Below are positions 35,412-46,536 of a stretch of DNA of 64,000 nucleotides, one piece after another. The position numbers were made by a program, and so were the translations under genes. The stretch is taken from contig JH720324.1 of the NCBI GenBank assembly GCA_000231825.2, forward strand, positions 414,535 to 478,534. Reading direction: 5' to 3'. A model generated the notes under the pieces. The model was not told where the DNA came from. It made no database searches and was given only the letters and a program-made list of their open reading frames with translations. Position 1 is the stretch's first letter, and each line of letters begins with the position of its first letter. This stretch comes from Tetrahymena elliotti 4EA. Its lineage: Eukaryota > Ciliophora > Oligohymenophorea > Hymenostomatida > Tetrahymenidae.

Positions 35412-36989
35412 ATGAATAAATAAAGGATTTTCAATATTTCATTTTTAATATTTTTTTTAATTGATACAATTAACATTCTTGTATCAGTTTATTTGCTTTT
35501 TAGAGGGAACTTGGCATATTTTATTACTTACTGGACACTTTTTGTTTTTGAGAAGTTGGTTTTTCTAATATTGAATATCAGTTAAAATGGAAAAAAGACT
35601 AATATATGGTATACCTGCTTAGATATTCTTTAACTAAATTTTTTACAATCATAAGATAGCTAAGGCTTAGGAGTACTAAAGATAAATTTGCTCTTTAGGC
35701 TTTTTGGAAGAGTTTATCCTTTGTTAATTATTTAGTCAATATACTTTTTTGGCCTTGGATTATTTTCAGAGCTCAGTCATATTTACATCTCACTAGTGAT
35801 TTATGGAAATTTCTTCGTTTTGGCATTGTACGCTGGTTTGTTATGTAGTACTATTAGCAAAATAGAGAACCTTTAGTCAATTAAGCCTATATATTAATCC
35901 ATTATTAATCATGTTTCTTATTATTTAAGCTTGTCTTTGATTTTGTAATCTAGTGATATAAATGGAGTCAATGGTGGCATTTATTATACTGGAGTGATTA
36001 TTATAAACATTTTATACAATCTGATTACTCTAGAAAGAGATTTTTTTTACAAGTAGCAGAACTTATTTTATCTTATACTAGGTATTTTTATGAATTACCA
36101 GTTTTTGCAAGATGATTAATACTATGATTAAGATATGCAAAATAAGGCAGAAATCCAAAATCCTGTGGTTTTGTGTTATATTAATCAGATTTTAAGATTC
36201 ACATTATTAATCTGGATGAGTACTATTGTAATTTTGAATTAATAACATTCCTCAGTAAATTTAATATTTATTATCAATCTAATCTTTAGCATTATTTGGA
36301 GCTTTGCCTTTTTTATCTCATTTTACCACAATTTCATATTTGTAATATATAAGTCGAAGTGGGTGATCATTACAAATGAGCGTGAATTAAACTTTTTCAT
36401 TAAGAATCGTGATCCAAAAATTAAATGCTTAAGTATCTAGATCATCAAAAGAAAGTGGTTCAAGTGTAAAAATTAAGCACAAAATAAAAAATTAAATCCA
36501 TAAACGAGTGATGTATAATGCTCTCTCTACTTTGAGTTTGATAGATTATAATAAAATGAAAAACTAAAAAGTCAAGAGAGTTTTGATTGTATCTATGAGC
36601 AATTTTATTCACAATTATCTTAATATATAAAGGAAGGGGTCAAAATTAATCTAGAAGATCGCTTTAATAGCACATTTTGCAGCTGTGATAAAGTGATGAA
36701 GCTGATGATTGAAGAACCTTACATTTCAAATAATATCATTCAATAGAATTAGAATTATTTCTTAAATAAGGTGCCATTTATCATTAATGAAAGAATTTCA
36801 AGAGGATATTTATTCACTCCTTTCACAAATTATCTTTTCTAAAAAATCTACACAAATAAATCAAAGTTTGATGAATAATATTTGATGTTCATAGAATCCT
36901 TAACTCTTAAATTAATCGTTTACACAAAGCTTATTAAAGATAGTATGACAATTAATCCTTAACTAATTATAATAGATTTAGAGTATTGA
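35412..36989 (+). CDS. Multi-pass membrane protein, copy 3 (intact, 525 residues)
   Basis: ATG 35412 to TGA 36987 is one uninterrupted intronless frame. The product starts MNKQRIFNISFLIFFLIDTI. Hydrophobic segments lie at about residues 9-31, 34-56, 92-116, 123-146, 163-180, 188-207, 218-230, 258-276 and 283-312, so roughly eight membrane helices. A charged C-terminal region of about 210 residues follows, rich in Lys/Gln, with CLSIQIIKRKWFKCK and MKLMIEEPYIS. The C-terminal region looks cytosolic. I do not recognise the family. A distant resemblance to XK-type membrane proteins (VYPLLIIQSIYFF) is too weak to use. Its unit-mate, a Cys-rich gene, has been lost on the left (33.3 kb). Confidence 0.88.
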
Positions 36990-39301
36990 AATATTTATGA
37001 AATTAAATGGGAATAGAAATAATATTTAAAAAATGCTTGTTTACATTATTTTAATTCCAAATCATGCTTTTTTTGTGGTTACACATGAATTGGCTACATT
37101 TTTGTTTCTGATAAATTTTGTTTAATTAGTAACAAAAGAAAGACAAATAAGATAATGTTTATACAGTTTACTTAAAAATTTTGAGTAATCTAAATTAATA
37201 AAACCAAATCAATAAAGATTGAAATTACTCTTTTCAAAAAGATTTATTAATAAGAACAAATTTTAGAATTTTCAATATAAATTTAGCATAAGAATAAGAA
37301 TGATAGTTATATTTTTTGGGATTTATTAATAAATTTAGTAATTCAATTTTTATTCATTCAAATCAATATGTGACTACAATAAATTCATGATAATCAATGT
37401 CTTTTTAAATATATCATTCCTTTTTTAATTTTTCATACAATTTTTTTATTGAATTTAGTTTCATCTTTTTTTATTTTTAAGTTATATTTCAAACACAACA
37501 TTTTGTAGACAGACCATAGAGTTAAGTTAATATACAAGTTAAATTTAACAATGATAAAGATTATTTTTTTTGAGTAAATATTTAATCTATAGTTTAAAGA
37601 GTTTATTTGTAATTAAAATGATTTAACAATTAAAAAATATTTCAGAATTAAAAGAAAAAATGGCTATTTAATAATTTTGAATAAAAGCAATATTAAACGT
37701 TAAAAAGATTTATTATTATTTTAATATTTTTTGATTATTTTTTAGTGTTTTTATTAATTATTTTAATTTATATTTTCAAAGAATAATTGAAAAAGAAAGA
37801 CAAAACAAATTTGTTTCAATATCTTGAACTGAATATTAATAAATATTTGCTTTATTAATTAATATATCTTTATCTTAAAGCAAATAAAATTTTTTTAAAT
37901 TAAAATAATTTTTCTCAAATTTTCTCTAAAATTTTTATGATTTAATCTATCTAATTTCTTTATTTCAAAAATCATGAATTTATTTTTTTAATGTTACAAA
38001 TACTTAGATAGTAAGTTATTATATTTAATTTAAAATTCTAGTATTTTTGATTCATCAACTTACCGATTTCAAATAATTTTCAAAGTTTTTATTAACAAAA
38101 AAATGTAAGTAATTTCTTTCTTTTTTCTAACTAATTTAGATGGATAAACTAAAATCTAAAAAAAATTTAATAAACAGAACAATTAAGTAAAAGAAATTTT
38201 TAATTATGTATTTTGCTTTAGATTTGACTAGATATTTCACAATATTTTAAAAAATTATGAAAAACATTTAAATTTGAAAAAAAATCAAATATTTTTTCTT
38301 CTATATCTTTTTTATTGTTCTAATTTTATAATATTTAATGGCCTAATTATTAAAAAAATAAATCTTATAAAGTTATATTCTAATTTTGTAAAGCATTATA
38401 GCTTTTATTTTACTATTCTACTTAATAAATATTTATTTTAAAATATTTAGATATATATGGTACATAATTGATATAAATATTAATTCTATTGTAATTACTT
38501 AAATGTAGAATAAGAGAACTCTTTTAAAGTTAATTACATATTCTAAAATGAATTTATCTGTTTTACAATTTTAAAATAACATATATTCGCAAATTATTTT
38601 ATAATCTCAAATAATTATTGTTAAATTTTAATTTATAACTAATGACTAGTAGTATTAAAGCTCTTCATTAATCAAAGAACAATCTGAAAAATTATATCTT
38701 CCTAAAAATAATGGCTTAAGCAATGAGTATATAAAAAATTTAATTAAAGGTTTCATCGCCAAGCTTTAAACTGATAATAAAATTATACATTCATTATCTC
38801 TGCTTCTAATTTTATTATCTTAATTATTAACAGTCATCAATTTTTATGCTTCTTTCTCTATTTTGTGTTATAAATGAATAGCGCAGACAATAAATTTAGA
38901 TTCTTTTTATTTTAAACTAATTTCTTTAACTTATATTTAAATATATCTATTCATAAATTATGATCTTGCAACTAACAATTTTTTAATGCCATTGATTTGG
39001 TTCCAAGAGATATTTAATTTTATCAATGAAAAAAATTTCAAAAGAATAGTATTTAAAAGTTTTTATTATTAAATTTATATTTATATTATTTATATAAAAT
39101 ATTTATACGATTAAATGGTTTCAGCAATTTTAATATTGAGCAAATTTGATAATTTGATAATTATTGTATATTCTACTATTTTTTTATGATACTCATAAAT
39201 TCAGAATCTAAATAAGCTTATATGAATGAATATCTCTTTAATCCTTAGTCCTAAAATTTATTCTTGCTAAGAAATGTCAAAGAAAATATTAATTTATTTC
39301 T
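36990..39301. other. 3' flanks of the multi-pass and Cys-rich genes
   Basis: 37.0-37.4 kb is the conserved 3' flank of the multi-pass genes. 37.4-38.0 kb shows nothing recognisable. 38.05-39.3 kb is the conserved 3' flank of Cys-rich copy 7, including the module at 38660-38790. Confidence 0.6.
38660..38790 (-). repeat. Conserved noncoding module downstream of Cys-rich copy 7
   Basis: AATTATATCTTCCT...AATGGCTTAAGCAATGAGT...TTTAATTAAAGGTTTCATCGCCAAGCTTTAAACTGATAATAA in pieces. It is the third copy of the module and the most diverged in its GGCCTC core (here GGTTTC). Confidence 0.55.
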
Positions 39302-39619
39302 TCAAGCTTGTAACAATTGCTATTATTATTATTATTACTATTACTATTGTCTCTGTCTCTTTTATTTATGTTGTCTGCATAATTTAGGACACGCTTTTAT
39401 CAATGCTATGATAAAAACTAACCCTACACCTATAAGAACATAACCATACCAAGGAAATCCACCACTTCCGCCACCTGAGCAGTATAAACCACATGTAGTA
39501 TCAGAACAGCAGCCATACCCATCTTCGCAATAGTATTATATACCACCTTGAACACTGCAAACTTCATAAGCATGTGCAAATGAAAAAGCGATTAAGATAA
39601 AAATGACAGATTTAAACAT
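39302..39619 (-). CDS. Cys-rich mini membrane protein, copy 7 (105 residues)
   Basis: ATG 39617-39619 to TGA 39302-39304. Signal peptide MFKSVIFILIAFSFAHA; ectodomain YEVCSVQGGIQYYCEDGYGC then CSDTTCGLYCSGGGSGG; membrane helix FPWYGYVLIGVGLVFIIALI; then KACPKLCRQHKQKRQR and a run of ten Gln (mostly TAA/TAG codons) before LLQA. Compared with copy 6 the main differences are in the Gln-run length and a few residues. Head-to-head with the multi-pass gene that starts at 42568. Intact; function unknown. Confidence 0.88.
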
Positions 39620-39980
39620 TGATTTTTACTTGTAATTAAGTTATTTTGATTATACAAAATTGAATTGAATTAAATGCAATCTTATTTAACCCTAGTTTTT
39701 ACCCTGATCAGACTGAATATAAAATAGCACTAAGATTTAAATTGAATAAAAGCTTATTTAATTAAGTAAAGATATGAAATAGATTGATCAAAAGATCAAA
39801 AATAAAACCTAATCAAAATAATCAGGCAATTTAATTAAATTTTTCTTATGTATTTTATTAATATATCCAAATTTTTAATTAAGATTAGTAAAAGAGATAA
39901 TGAGATCTTTGAAATAGATAAATAGATCAAAGCTTATTAATCAAATCCAATTAAGAAATTAGAAAGATAAATTTGACTAA
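39620..39980 (-). promoter_or_regulatory. Conserved 5' flank of Cys-rich gene copy 7
   Basis: GATCAAAAATAAAACCTAATC, AATCAGGCAATTTAATTAA and TTTAATTAAGATTAGTAAAAGAG blocks upstream of the ATG, shared with the orphan flank at 33.3 kb and with copies 2, 3 and 6. Confidence 0.55.
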
Positions 39981-41174
39981 TGTTAATGTCTGATTATTTA
40001 TTTTTCTTTAATTATTTTTATCTATTGTTCAACAAAATATACTGATTGATTTCTTCTACTATAAAAGAAATTTAACTCATGAAATTCAAACAAATCAATT
40101 ACATTTTCATAATTTTGGATTTCATATTTTAATTCATTTTGGAATTAGAAAATCAAAAAAAAGAAATTTATCGAAATCCTTTATTCAGAATCAATTACAT
40201 TGAATTTACAATAGATTTAGTTAAAAATTATTTTATATTTCTATTAATATGTTTATTATTAAAAAAGAATTTTTAAAAATAATTGTTAATAAAAAAAAAT
40301 AAAATAAGTTTTGATAGGAATAAAAAGCGTTCTACATAATAAAGTCCAAATATTGTATTTCAATATAAAATTTCTTTGATTTTAGATTATATACAAACGA
40401 ATGCTCATGTTCCATAAATAAATATTATCTTATATTTTAGAATTTTTCATCAAAACAGCAAAGTTTCATTAAGCCTTCAAACTATTAATAGTAGACAAAA
40501 TATTCATCTTATTTTAGTGGATTCAATGTTTTAGAGATAATATTTTTTTAATTTTAAATTTAATGTAGAAAATTAATTTTAATAAAATCTATCAGAAAAG
40601 CAAATATAGACAAATTTTAAGATCAAAATTCTTTAGATATTTTTTATGTTTTCTTTAGCAATCAAATTCAGAATAAAATTATTTTATAGAAAGAGATTTT
40701 AATTTTAAATAAAAATAAATAAATTAGAAATCAAATACAATTCATTTTGCTCAGAGAATAAAGATTAAAGTGATCTTCATTATATTTTACATTTACTTTC
40801 ATAATAACTTTTTAGATATTAGGCTTATGTAAAAACTAAAAACTGTCTATCATAAATAAATTACATCTCATATAAATTCTTCAAATTTGCCAACAATAAC
40901 AAATTAGAAAAACTACAAAGAAGTATTCATATCAAAATATTTTTCATAAAAAAATTAATAATGCATTATTGAATTTTAATTTAATGGATGAAATGATTAC
41001 TTTCAAAGTAGTTTTCAAATTTCATTTAAAATGATTTCTAAATTAAATCTTTCTATAAAACATAAATAATTCATCAATTTAAAAGTTTCTCAGATAATTT
41101 TCTGATTAAGCAACCACATTTTTCTATCATAATAAAAATTTATAAAACCATATGATTAAACTTTAAATTAATAT
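39981..41174. other. Intergenic spacer of the 39.3/42.57 kb head-to-head unit
   Basis: Duplicated spacer matching 33.6-34.75 kb. It ends with AAGCAACCACATTTTTCTATCAT, the empty-site equivalent of the SINE-like insertion. Confidence 0.6.
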
Positions 41175-41875
41175 TGCAAAAAAAATTTGATCAACATATA
41201 ACAAACATACATCAAATATCTTTCCTTTTTTTTCAATTATTTATTGGCATTAAATTACTAAAGCATCTAACTATTTATTTAAATCCTATTCTGTTAGGGG
41301 TTAAAAAAATTAACCAATAGTTCTATTGATTTAATTTACATTATTTAAAGTAATTTTTCTACTAAAGTCTCAAAGTTCCTGAATAGATATCTATCGGAAA
41401 AATTTAAATCTGGGGAATAATCTGGTGATTTGAGGATTTTTTTTTTAATTTAAAAAGAATTACTTTGTTTTCTTAGAAATATGAGATTTTACATTATCAT
41501 GCATCAAAGTAAAAATCAATTTTATTTTAACTTCCCTTTCAGTAGCATTTTAAATTTTTTGATAAACTCTATATATCTATCAAAATAAATAGTTTTTCCT
41601 GTATCATTTACTTCATAATACATACATGCTACTGCGAAAGTTTGATGCCATTATCAGAAGAAATTTCTTATCTGAAATAGTTCTTCTTTCCTAAATTGAA
41701 AATTTGATTCATTTAATTATTAAAAATTGAAAATTGAATTTAAAATATGTCTTATACCTCTTGAATGTTAGAATAAAATTATATAGACCTATAAACAAGT
41801 AAGTATAATCAATATAAGATTAAAAAAATTTCAGTCATTCTTTAGTATGCAATCCTTGCAAAAAATTTTTTGCAA
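41175..41875 (-). mobile_element. Mariner-type transposon relic (about 0.7 kb)
   Basis: Inserted in the otherwise conserved spacer. On the minus strand the fragments VACMYYEVNDTGKTIYFDRY, LMHDNVKSHISKKTK and KSPDYSPDLNFSDRYLFRNF are read. They match the W.HDNA..H.........SPDLAPSDYHLF signature of mariner (DD34D) transposases. There are in-frame TGA codons and a frame change at a run of ten A residues between the last two motifs. Possible ends are TTGCAAAAAAAATTTG at about 41177 and, inverted, TTGCAAAAAATTTTTTGC near 41870. The N-terminal DNA-binding part is missing, so it is internally deleted as well as broken. Confidence 0.7.
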
Positions 41876-42567
41876 CACCCTTTTATTGCTAAAATAATGA
41901 AAGATACTTAGCAATATTTAGTGGATTTTTTTCTATTTTAAAAAATATCGCAATTTTAAAGGTTCAGGATTTAAAGTTTTATGAACTCATTAATTTAAAA
42001 TCGCACATAATTGGAAAATTAGTTGTTTAAGATAACGTTAACTATATTATTTGAATTTTAGATCTGTCTCGTTTAAATAAGAAATTCTCCTAAATAGAAT
42101 TTTATGGTTTAGTAACCAGTTATGAATGAATCTGAAATAAATTATTTTAGCAAAAATCTATTCATGAAAATGCAATTTTAATTTTATCTATGATAAAATG
42201 AGAAGCTAGCTTTAAAGATAAATTAGATAGTAGCCAAATTTACTGAAGGAGAAACAGATAAAAATAATTGAAAATTTAATAATTATTATATTATGTTCAT
42301 AGACTTGAATTTAATAACTCTAAACTATTATTTGTTGTGGAGAGATTTTTGATAATAAGATTATACATTTATAGACTTGAAGGTGATGGCCCTAAAAAAT
42401 ATTTAATTTGATTTGCATAAATCTTATTAAAATAATTAAATTACATCGCTTCTGCTTCTGAGTGTTTGAGAAAATAATTGATTAGACAAACATTCACTTA
42501 ATTAAATTTAGAATTTACTCAAAAATTTAGTAATAATTTTTTTATAAAAAAAACAAACAAGTATTTA
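41876..42567 (+). repeat. Conserved upstream flank of multi-pass gene copy 4
   Basis: AATAATGAAAGATACTTAGCAATATTTAGTGG through to the start region, matching 19.05-19.7 and 34.78-35.41 kb. Confidence 0.6.
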
Positions 42568-44120
42568 ATGAATAAATAAAGGATTTTCAATACTTCATTT
42601 TTAATATTTTTTTTAATTGATACTATTAGCATTCTTGTATCAGTTTATTTGTTTCGAAGAGGAAACTAAGAATATTTTATTACTTACTGGATACTCTTTG
42701 TTTTTGAGAAATTGGCTATGCTAATATTAAATATCTGTAAAAACGGAAAAAAGACTAATATATGGTATGCCTGCTTAGATATACTTTAACTAAATTTTTT
42801 ACAATCATAAGATAGCTAAGATTTTTTAGTACTAAAGATAAATTTGCTCTTTAGACTTTTTGGAAGAGTTTATCCTTTGTTAATTATTTAATTAATATGC
42901 TTTTTTGGCCTAGGATTATTTTCCGAGCTCAGTCATATTTACATCTCACTAGCGATTTATGGAAATTTCTTCTTTTTGGCAATGTACGCTGGTTTNNNNN
43001 NNNNNNNNNNNNNNNNNNNNNNNNNNNNNNNNNNNNNNNNNNNNNNNNNNNNNNNNNNNNNNNNNNNNNNNNNNNNNNNNNNNNNNNNNNNNNNNNNNNN
43101 NNNNNNNNNNNNNNNNNNNNNNNNNNNNNNNNNNNNNNNNNNNNNNNNNNNNNNNNNNNNNNNNNNNNNNNNNNNNNNNNNNNNNNNNNNNNNNNNNNNN
43201 NNNNNNNNNNNNNNNNNNNNNNNNNNNNNNNNNNNNNNNNNNNNNNNNNNNNNNNNNNNNNNNNNNNNNNNNNNNNNNNNNNNNNNNNNNNNNNNNNNNN
43301 NNNNNNNNNNNNNNNNNNNNNNNNNNNNNNNNNNNNNNNNNNNNNNNNNNNNNNNNNNNNNNNNNNNNNNNNNNNNNNNNNNNNNNNNNNNNNNNNNNNN
43401 NNNNNNNNNNNNNNNNNNNNNNNNNNNNNNNNNNNNNNNNNNNNNNNNNNNNNNNNNNNNNNNNNNNNNNNNNNNNNNNNNNNNNNNNNNNNNNNNNNNN
43501 NNNNNNNNNNNNNNNNNNNNNNNNNNNNNNNNNNNNNNNNNNNNNNNNNNNNNNNNNNNNNNNNNNNNNNNNNNNNNNNNNNNNNNNNNNNNNNNNNNNN
43601 NNNNNNNNNNNNNNNNNNNNNNNNNNNNNNNNNNNNNNNNNNNNNNNNNNNNNNNNNNNNNNNNNNNNNNNNNNNNNNNNNNNNNNNNNNNNNNNNNNNN
43701 NNNNNNNNNNNNNNNNNNNNNNNNNNNNNNNNNNNNNNNNNNNNNNNNNNNNNNNNNNNNNNNNNNNNNNNNNNNNNNNNNNNNNNNNNNNNNNNNNNNN
43801 NNNNNNNNNNNNNNNNNNNNNNNNNNNNNNNNNNNNNNNNNNNNNNNNNNNNNNNNNNNNNNNNNNNNNNNNNNNNNNNNNNNNNNNNNNNNNNNNNNNN
43901 NNNNNNNNNNNNNNNNNNNNNNNNNNNNNNNNNNNNNNNNNNNNNNNNNNNNNNNNNNNNNNNNNNNNNNNNNNAAATCTACACAAATAAATCAAAGTTT
44001 GATGATTAATATTTGATGTTCATAGAATCCTTAACTCTTAAGTTAATTGTTTATACAAAGCTTATTAAAGATAGTATGATAGTTAATCCTTAACTAGTAA
44101 TATTAGATTTAGAGTATTGA
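42568..44120 (+). CDS. Multi-pass membrane protein, copy 4 (interrupted by assembly gap)
   Basis: ATG 42568 opens the family frame (MNKQRIFNTSFLIFFLIDTI...) and is intact up to the run of N at 42996, within the fourth membrane helix (FFLAMYAG). After the gap the last 48 codons read IYTNKSKFDDQYLMFIESLT...LVILDLEY and stop at TGA 44118. The gap holds 979 N. The intact copy at 44962 has 1001 bases between the same two edges, so the gap would be filled by a normal family member. It is head-to-head with Cys-rich copy 7. Whether the hidden part is intact cannot be seen. Confidence 0.75.
42996..43974. other. Assembly gap (979 N)
   Basis: Unknown sequence. Both edges lie inside one copy of the repeated multi-pass gene, so the gap probably reflects repeat-driven assembly failure. 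Confidence 0.95.
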
Positions 44121-44961
44121 AATATTTATACATTTCATTTTTTAATTTGTGTTACAATTTTTTTATTGAATTTAGTTTCATTTGTTTTTTTTAAGTTAAA
44201 TTTCAAACAGAACATTTTGTAGACCAAAGAGTTAAGTAAATAAATAAGTTAATTTTAATAATTTTAAAGATTATTTTTTTACAATTAATATTTAATTGAT
44301 GCGATGATTACCTTTTTGATATTAATTTCTTTCTTATAAGAATAATTAACGATTACTCAACAATTAATAATATACATTTAATAAACTTTAATATATTTAT
44401 TATAAAAAATTATCTTTCACATTAAAGAATGATTTACTTTTCAGAGTTTTTAAATTATCTTGGTTTAAAATAATTTTTAGTAAGTTTTTTATAAATAAAA
44501 AATTTTACTTTTTTTGTTCTTGAAATAAATTTTAATAAAAATCTATTAATGAAAATGTATATTTTAATTTTATCTATCATAAAATTTTTCTTCTATAGGT
44601 TTAAAGATAAATTAGACAGTAATCAAAAAATTGCTTTTACTGAAGTATGAAAAGAGATAACAATAAATAAAAATTTTAATAATTATTATAATTATGTTCA
44701 TAGACTTGAAGTTAGTAAATAAAAACAATAATTTAATTTCAAGTACTTTTTGGATAAATTAAGATTATCTTTTTATAGACTTGAAGGTGATTGATCAATA
44801 TTTAATTTGATTTGCATAATTACATAAAAATAATTAGATTACATCACTCTTGACTATTTGAGAAAATAATTGATTAGACAAACATTCGCTAAATTAAATT
44901 TAGAATTTTTTACTCAAAACTTAATAATTATTTTTTTCATAAAAAAATAAACAAGTGTTTA
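44121..44961 (+). repeat. Spacer between tandem multi-pass genes
   Basis: 44.12-44.5 kb matches the 3' flank; 44.5-44.96 kb matches the proximal upstream flank of the family (TTTAATTTTATCTAT.ATAAAA...GACTTGAAG). The distal upstream flank and the Cys-rich gene are absent, so this copy arose by tandem duplication of the multi-pass gene alone. Confidence 0.6.
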
Positions 44962-46536
44962 ATGAATAAATATAGGATTTTCAATACTTCATTTTTAATA
45001 TTTTTTTTAATTGATACAATTAACATTCTTGTATCAGTTTATTTATTTCTTAGAGGATACTAGGCATATTTTATTACTTACTGGATACTCTTTGTTTTTG
45101 AGAAATTGTCTTTGCTAATATTGAATTTCTGTAAAAACGGAAAAAAGACTAATATATGGTATGCCTGCTTAGATATACTTTAACTAAATTTTTTACAATC
45201 ATAAGATCACTAAGATTTAGTAATACTAAAGATAAATTTGCTCTTTAGACTTTTTGGAAGAGTTTATCCTTTGTTAATTATTTAGTTAATATCGTTTTTT
45301 GGCCTAGGATTATTTTCCGAGCTCAGTCATATTTACATCTCACTAGCGATTTATGGAAATTTCTTCTTTTTGGCAATGTACGCTGGTTTGTTATGTAGTA
45401 CTATTAGCAAAATAGAAATTTAGTCAATGAAACTTATATATTTATCTATTATCAATCATGCTTCTTATTATTTAAGTTTGTCTTTGATTTTGCAATCTAA
45501 TGATATAAATGGAATCAATGGTGGTATTTATTACATAGGTGTGATAATTATAAACATTTTATACAATCTACTTACTCTAGAGAGAGATTTTTATTATAAA
45601 GAGTAGAACTTATTTTATCTTATACTTGGTATTTTTATGAATTATCAGTTTCTGCAAGATAATTAATACTATGGATAAGATATTCAAAATAAAGCAGAAA
45701 TCCAAAATCCTGTGGTTTTGTGTTATATTAATCAGATTTTAAGATTCACATTATTAATATGGATGAGTTCCAGTGTAATTTTGAATTAATAACATTCCTC
45801 AATAAATTTAATATTTATAATCAATCTAATCTTTAGTACTATTTGGAGCTTTGCCTTTTTTATCTCATTTTACCACAATTTCACATATGTAATATTTAAA
45901 TGGAAGTGGATAATCATTACAAACGAACATGAGTTAAATTTTTTTGTTTAGAATCGTAATCCAAACATTAAATGCTTAAGTATCTAGATAATCAAAAGAA
46001 AGTGGTTCAAGTGTAAAAATTAAGCACAAAATAAAAAATTAAATGTATAAACGAGTGATGTATAATGCTCTCTCTACTATGAGTTTGATAGGTTATAATA
46101 AAATGAAAAACTATAAATTTAAGAGAGTTTTGATTGTATCTATGAGCAATTTTATTCACAATTATCTTAATATATCAAGGAAGGAATTAAAATCAATTTA
46201 GAAGATCGCTTTAATAGCACTATTTGTAGTTGCGATAAAGTGATGAAGCTGATGATTGAAGAACCTTACATTTCAAATAATATCATTCAATAGAATTAGA
46301 ATTATTTCTTAAATAAGGTACCATTTATCATTAATGAAAGAATTTCAAGAGGATATTTATTCACTCCTTTCACAAATTATCTTTTCTAAAAAATCTACAC
46401 AAATAAATCAAAGTTTGATGATTAATATTTGATGTTCATAGAATCCTTAACTCTTAAGTTAATTGTTTATACAAAGCTTATTAAATATAATATGATATTT
46501 AATCCTTAATTTATTTATATAGATTTAGAGTATTGA
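44962..46536 (+). CDS. Multi-pass membrane protein, copy 5 (intact, 524 residues)
   Basis: ATG 44962 to TGA 46534, uninterrupted. It starts MNKYRIFNTSFLIFFLIDTI and follows copy 3 throughout, with substitutions but only tiny length changes (for example KIEIQ where copy 3 has KIENLQ). About eight membrane helices in the first 312 residues are followed by a charged, probably cytosolic domain of about 210 residues ending FNPQFIYIDLEY. Substitutions that keep the frame and the hydrophobic pattern suggest selection for function in copies 3 and 5. There is no Cys-rich partner next to it. Family unrecognised. Confidence 0.88.

Noticed and set aside
35412..36989. Multi-pass protein as an XK-type scramblase
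   Set aside because: Only a short hydrophobic motif and the approximate helix number are suggestive; no diagnostic residues were seen.
42897..44016. Several long frames across the run of N
   Set aside because: They are open only because N cannot be read; the real frame is that of the multi-pass gene from 42568 to 44120.
17351..46536. Resemblance to the Tetrahymena mating-type array (head-to-head gene pairs)
   Set aside because: Mating-type genes encode much larger proteins with different architecture; here both partners are small and complete, so only the arrangement is similar.
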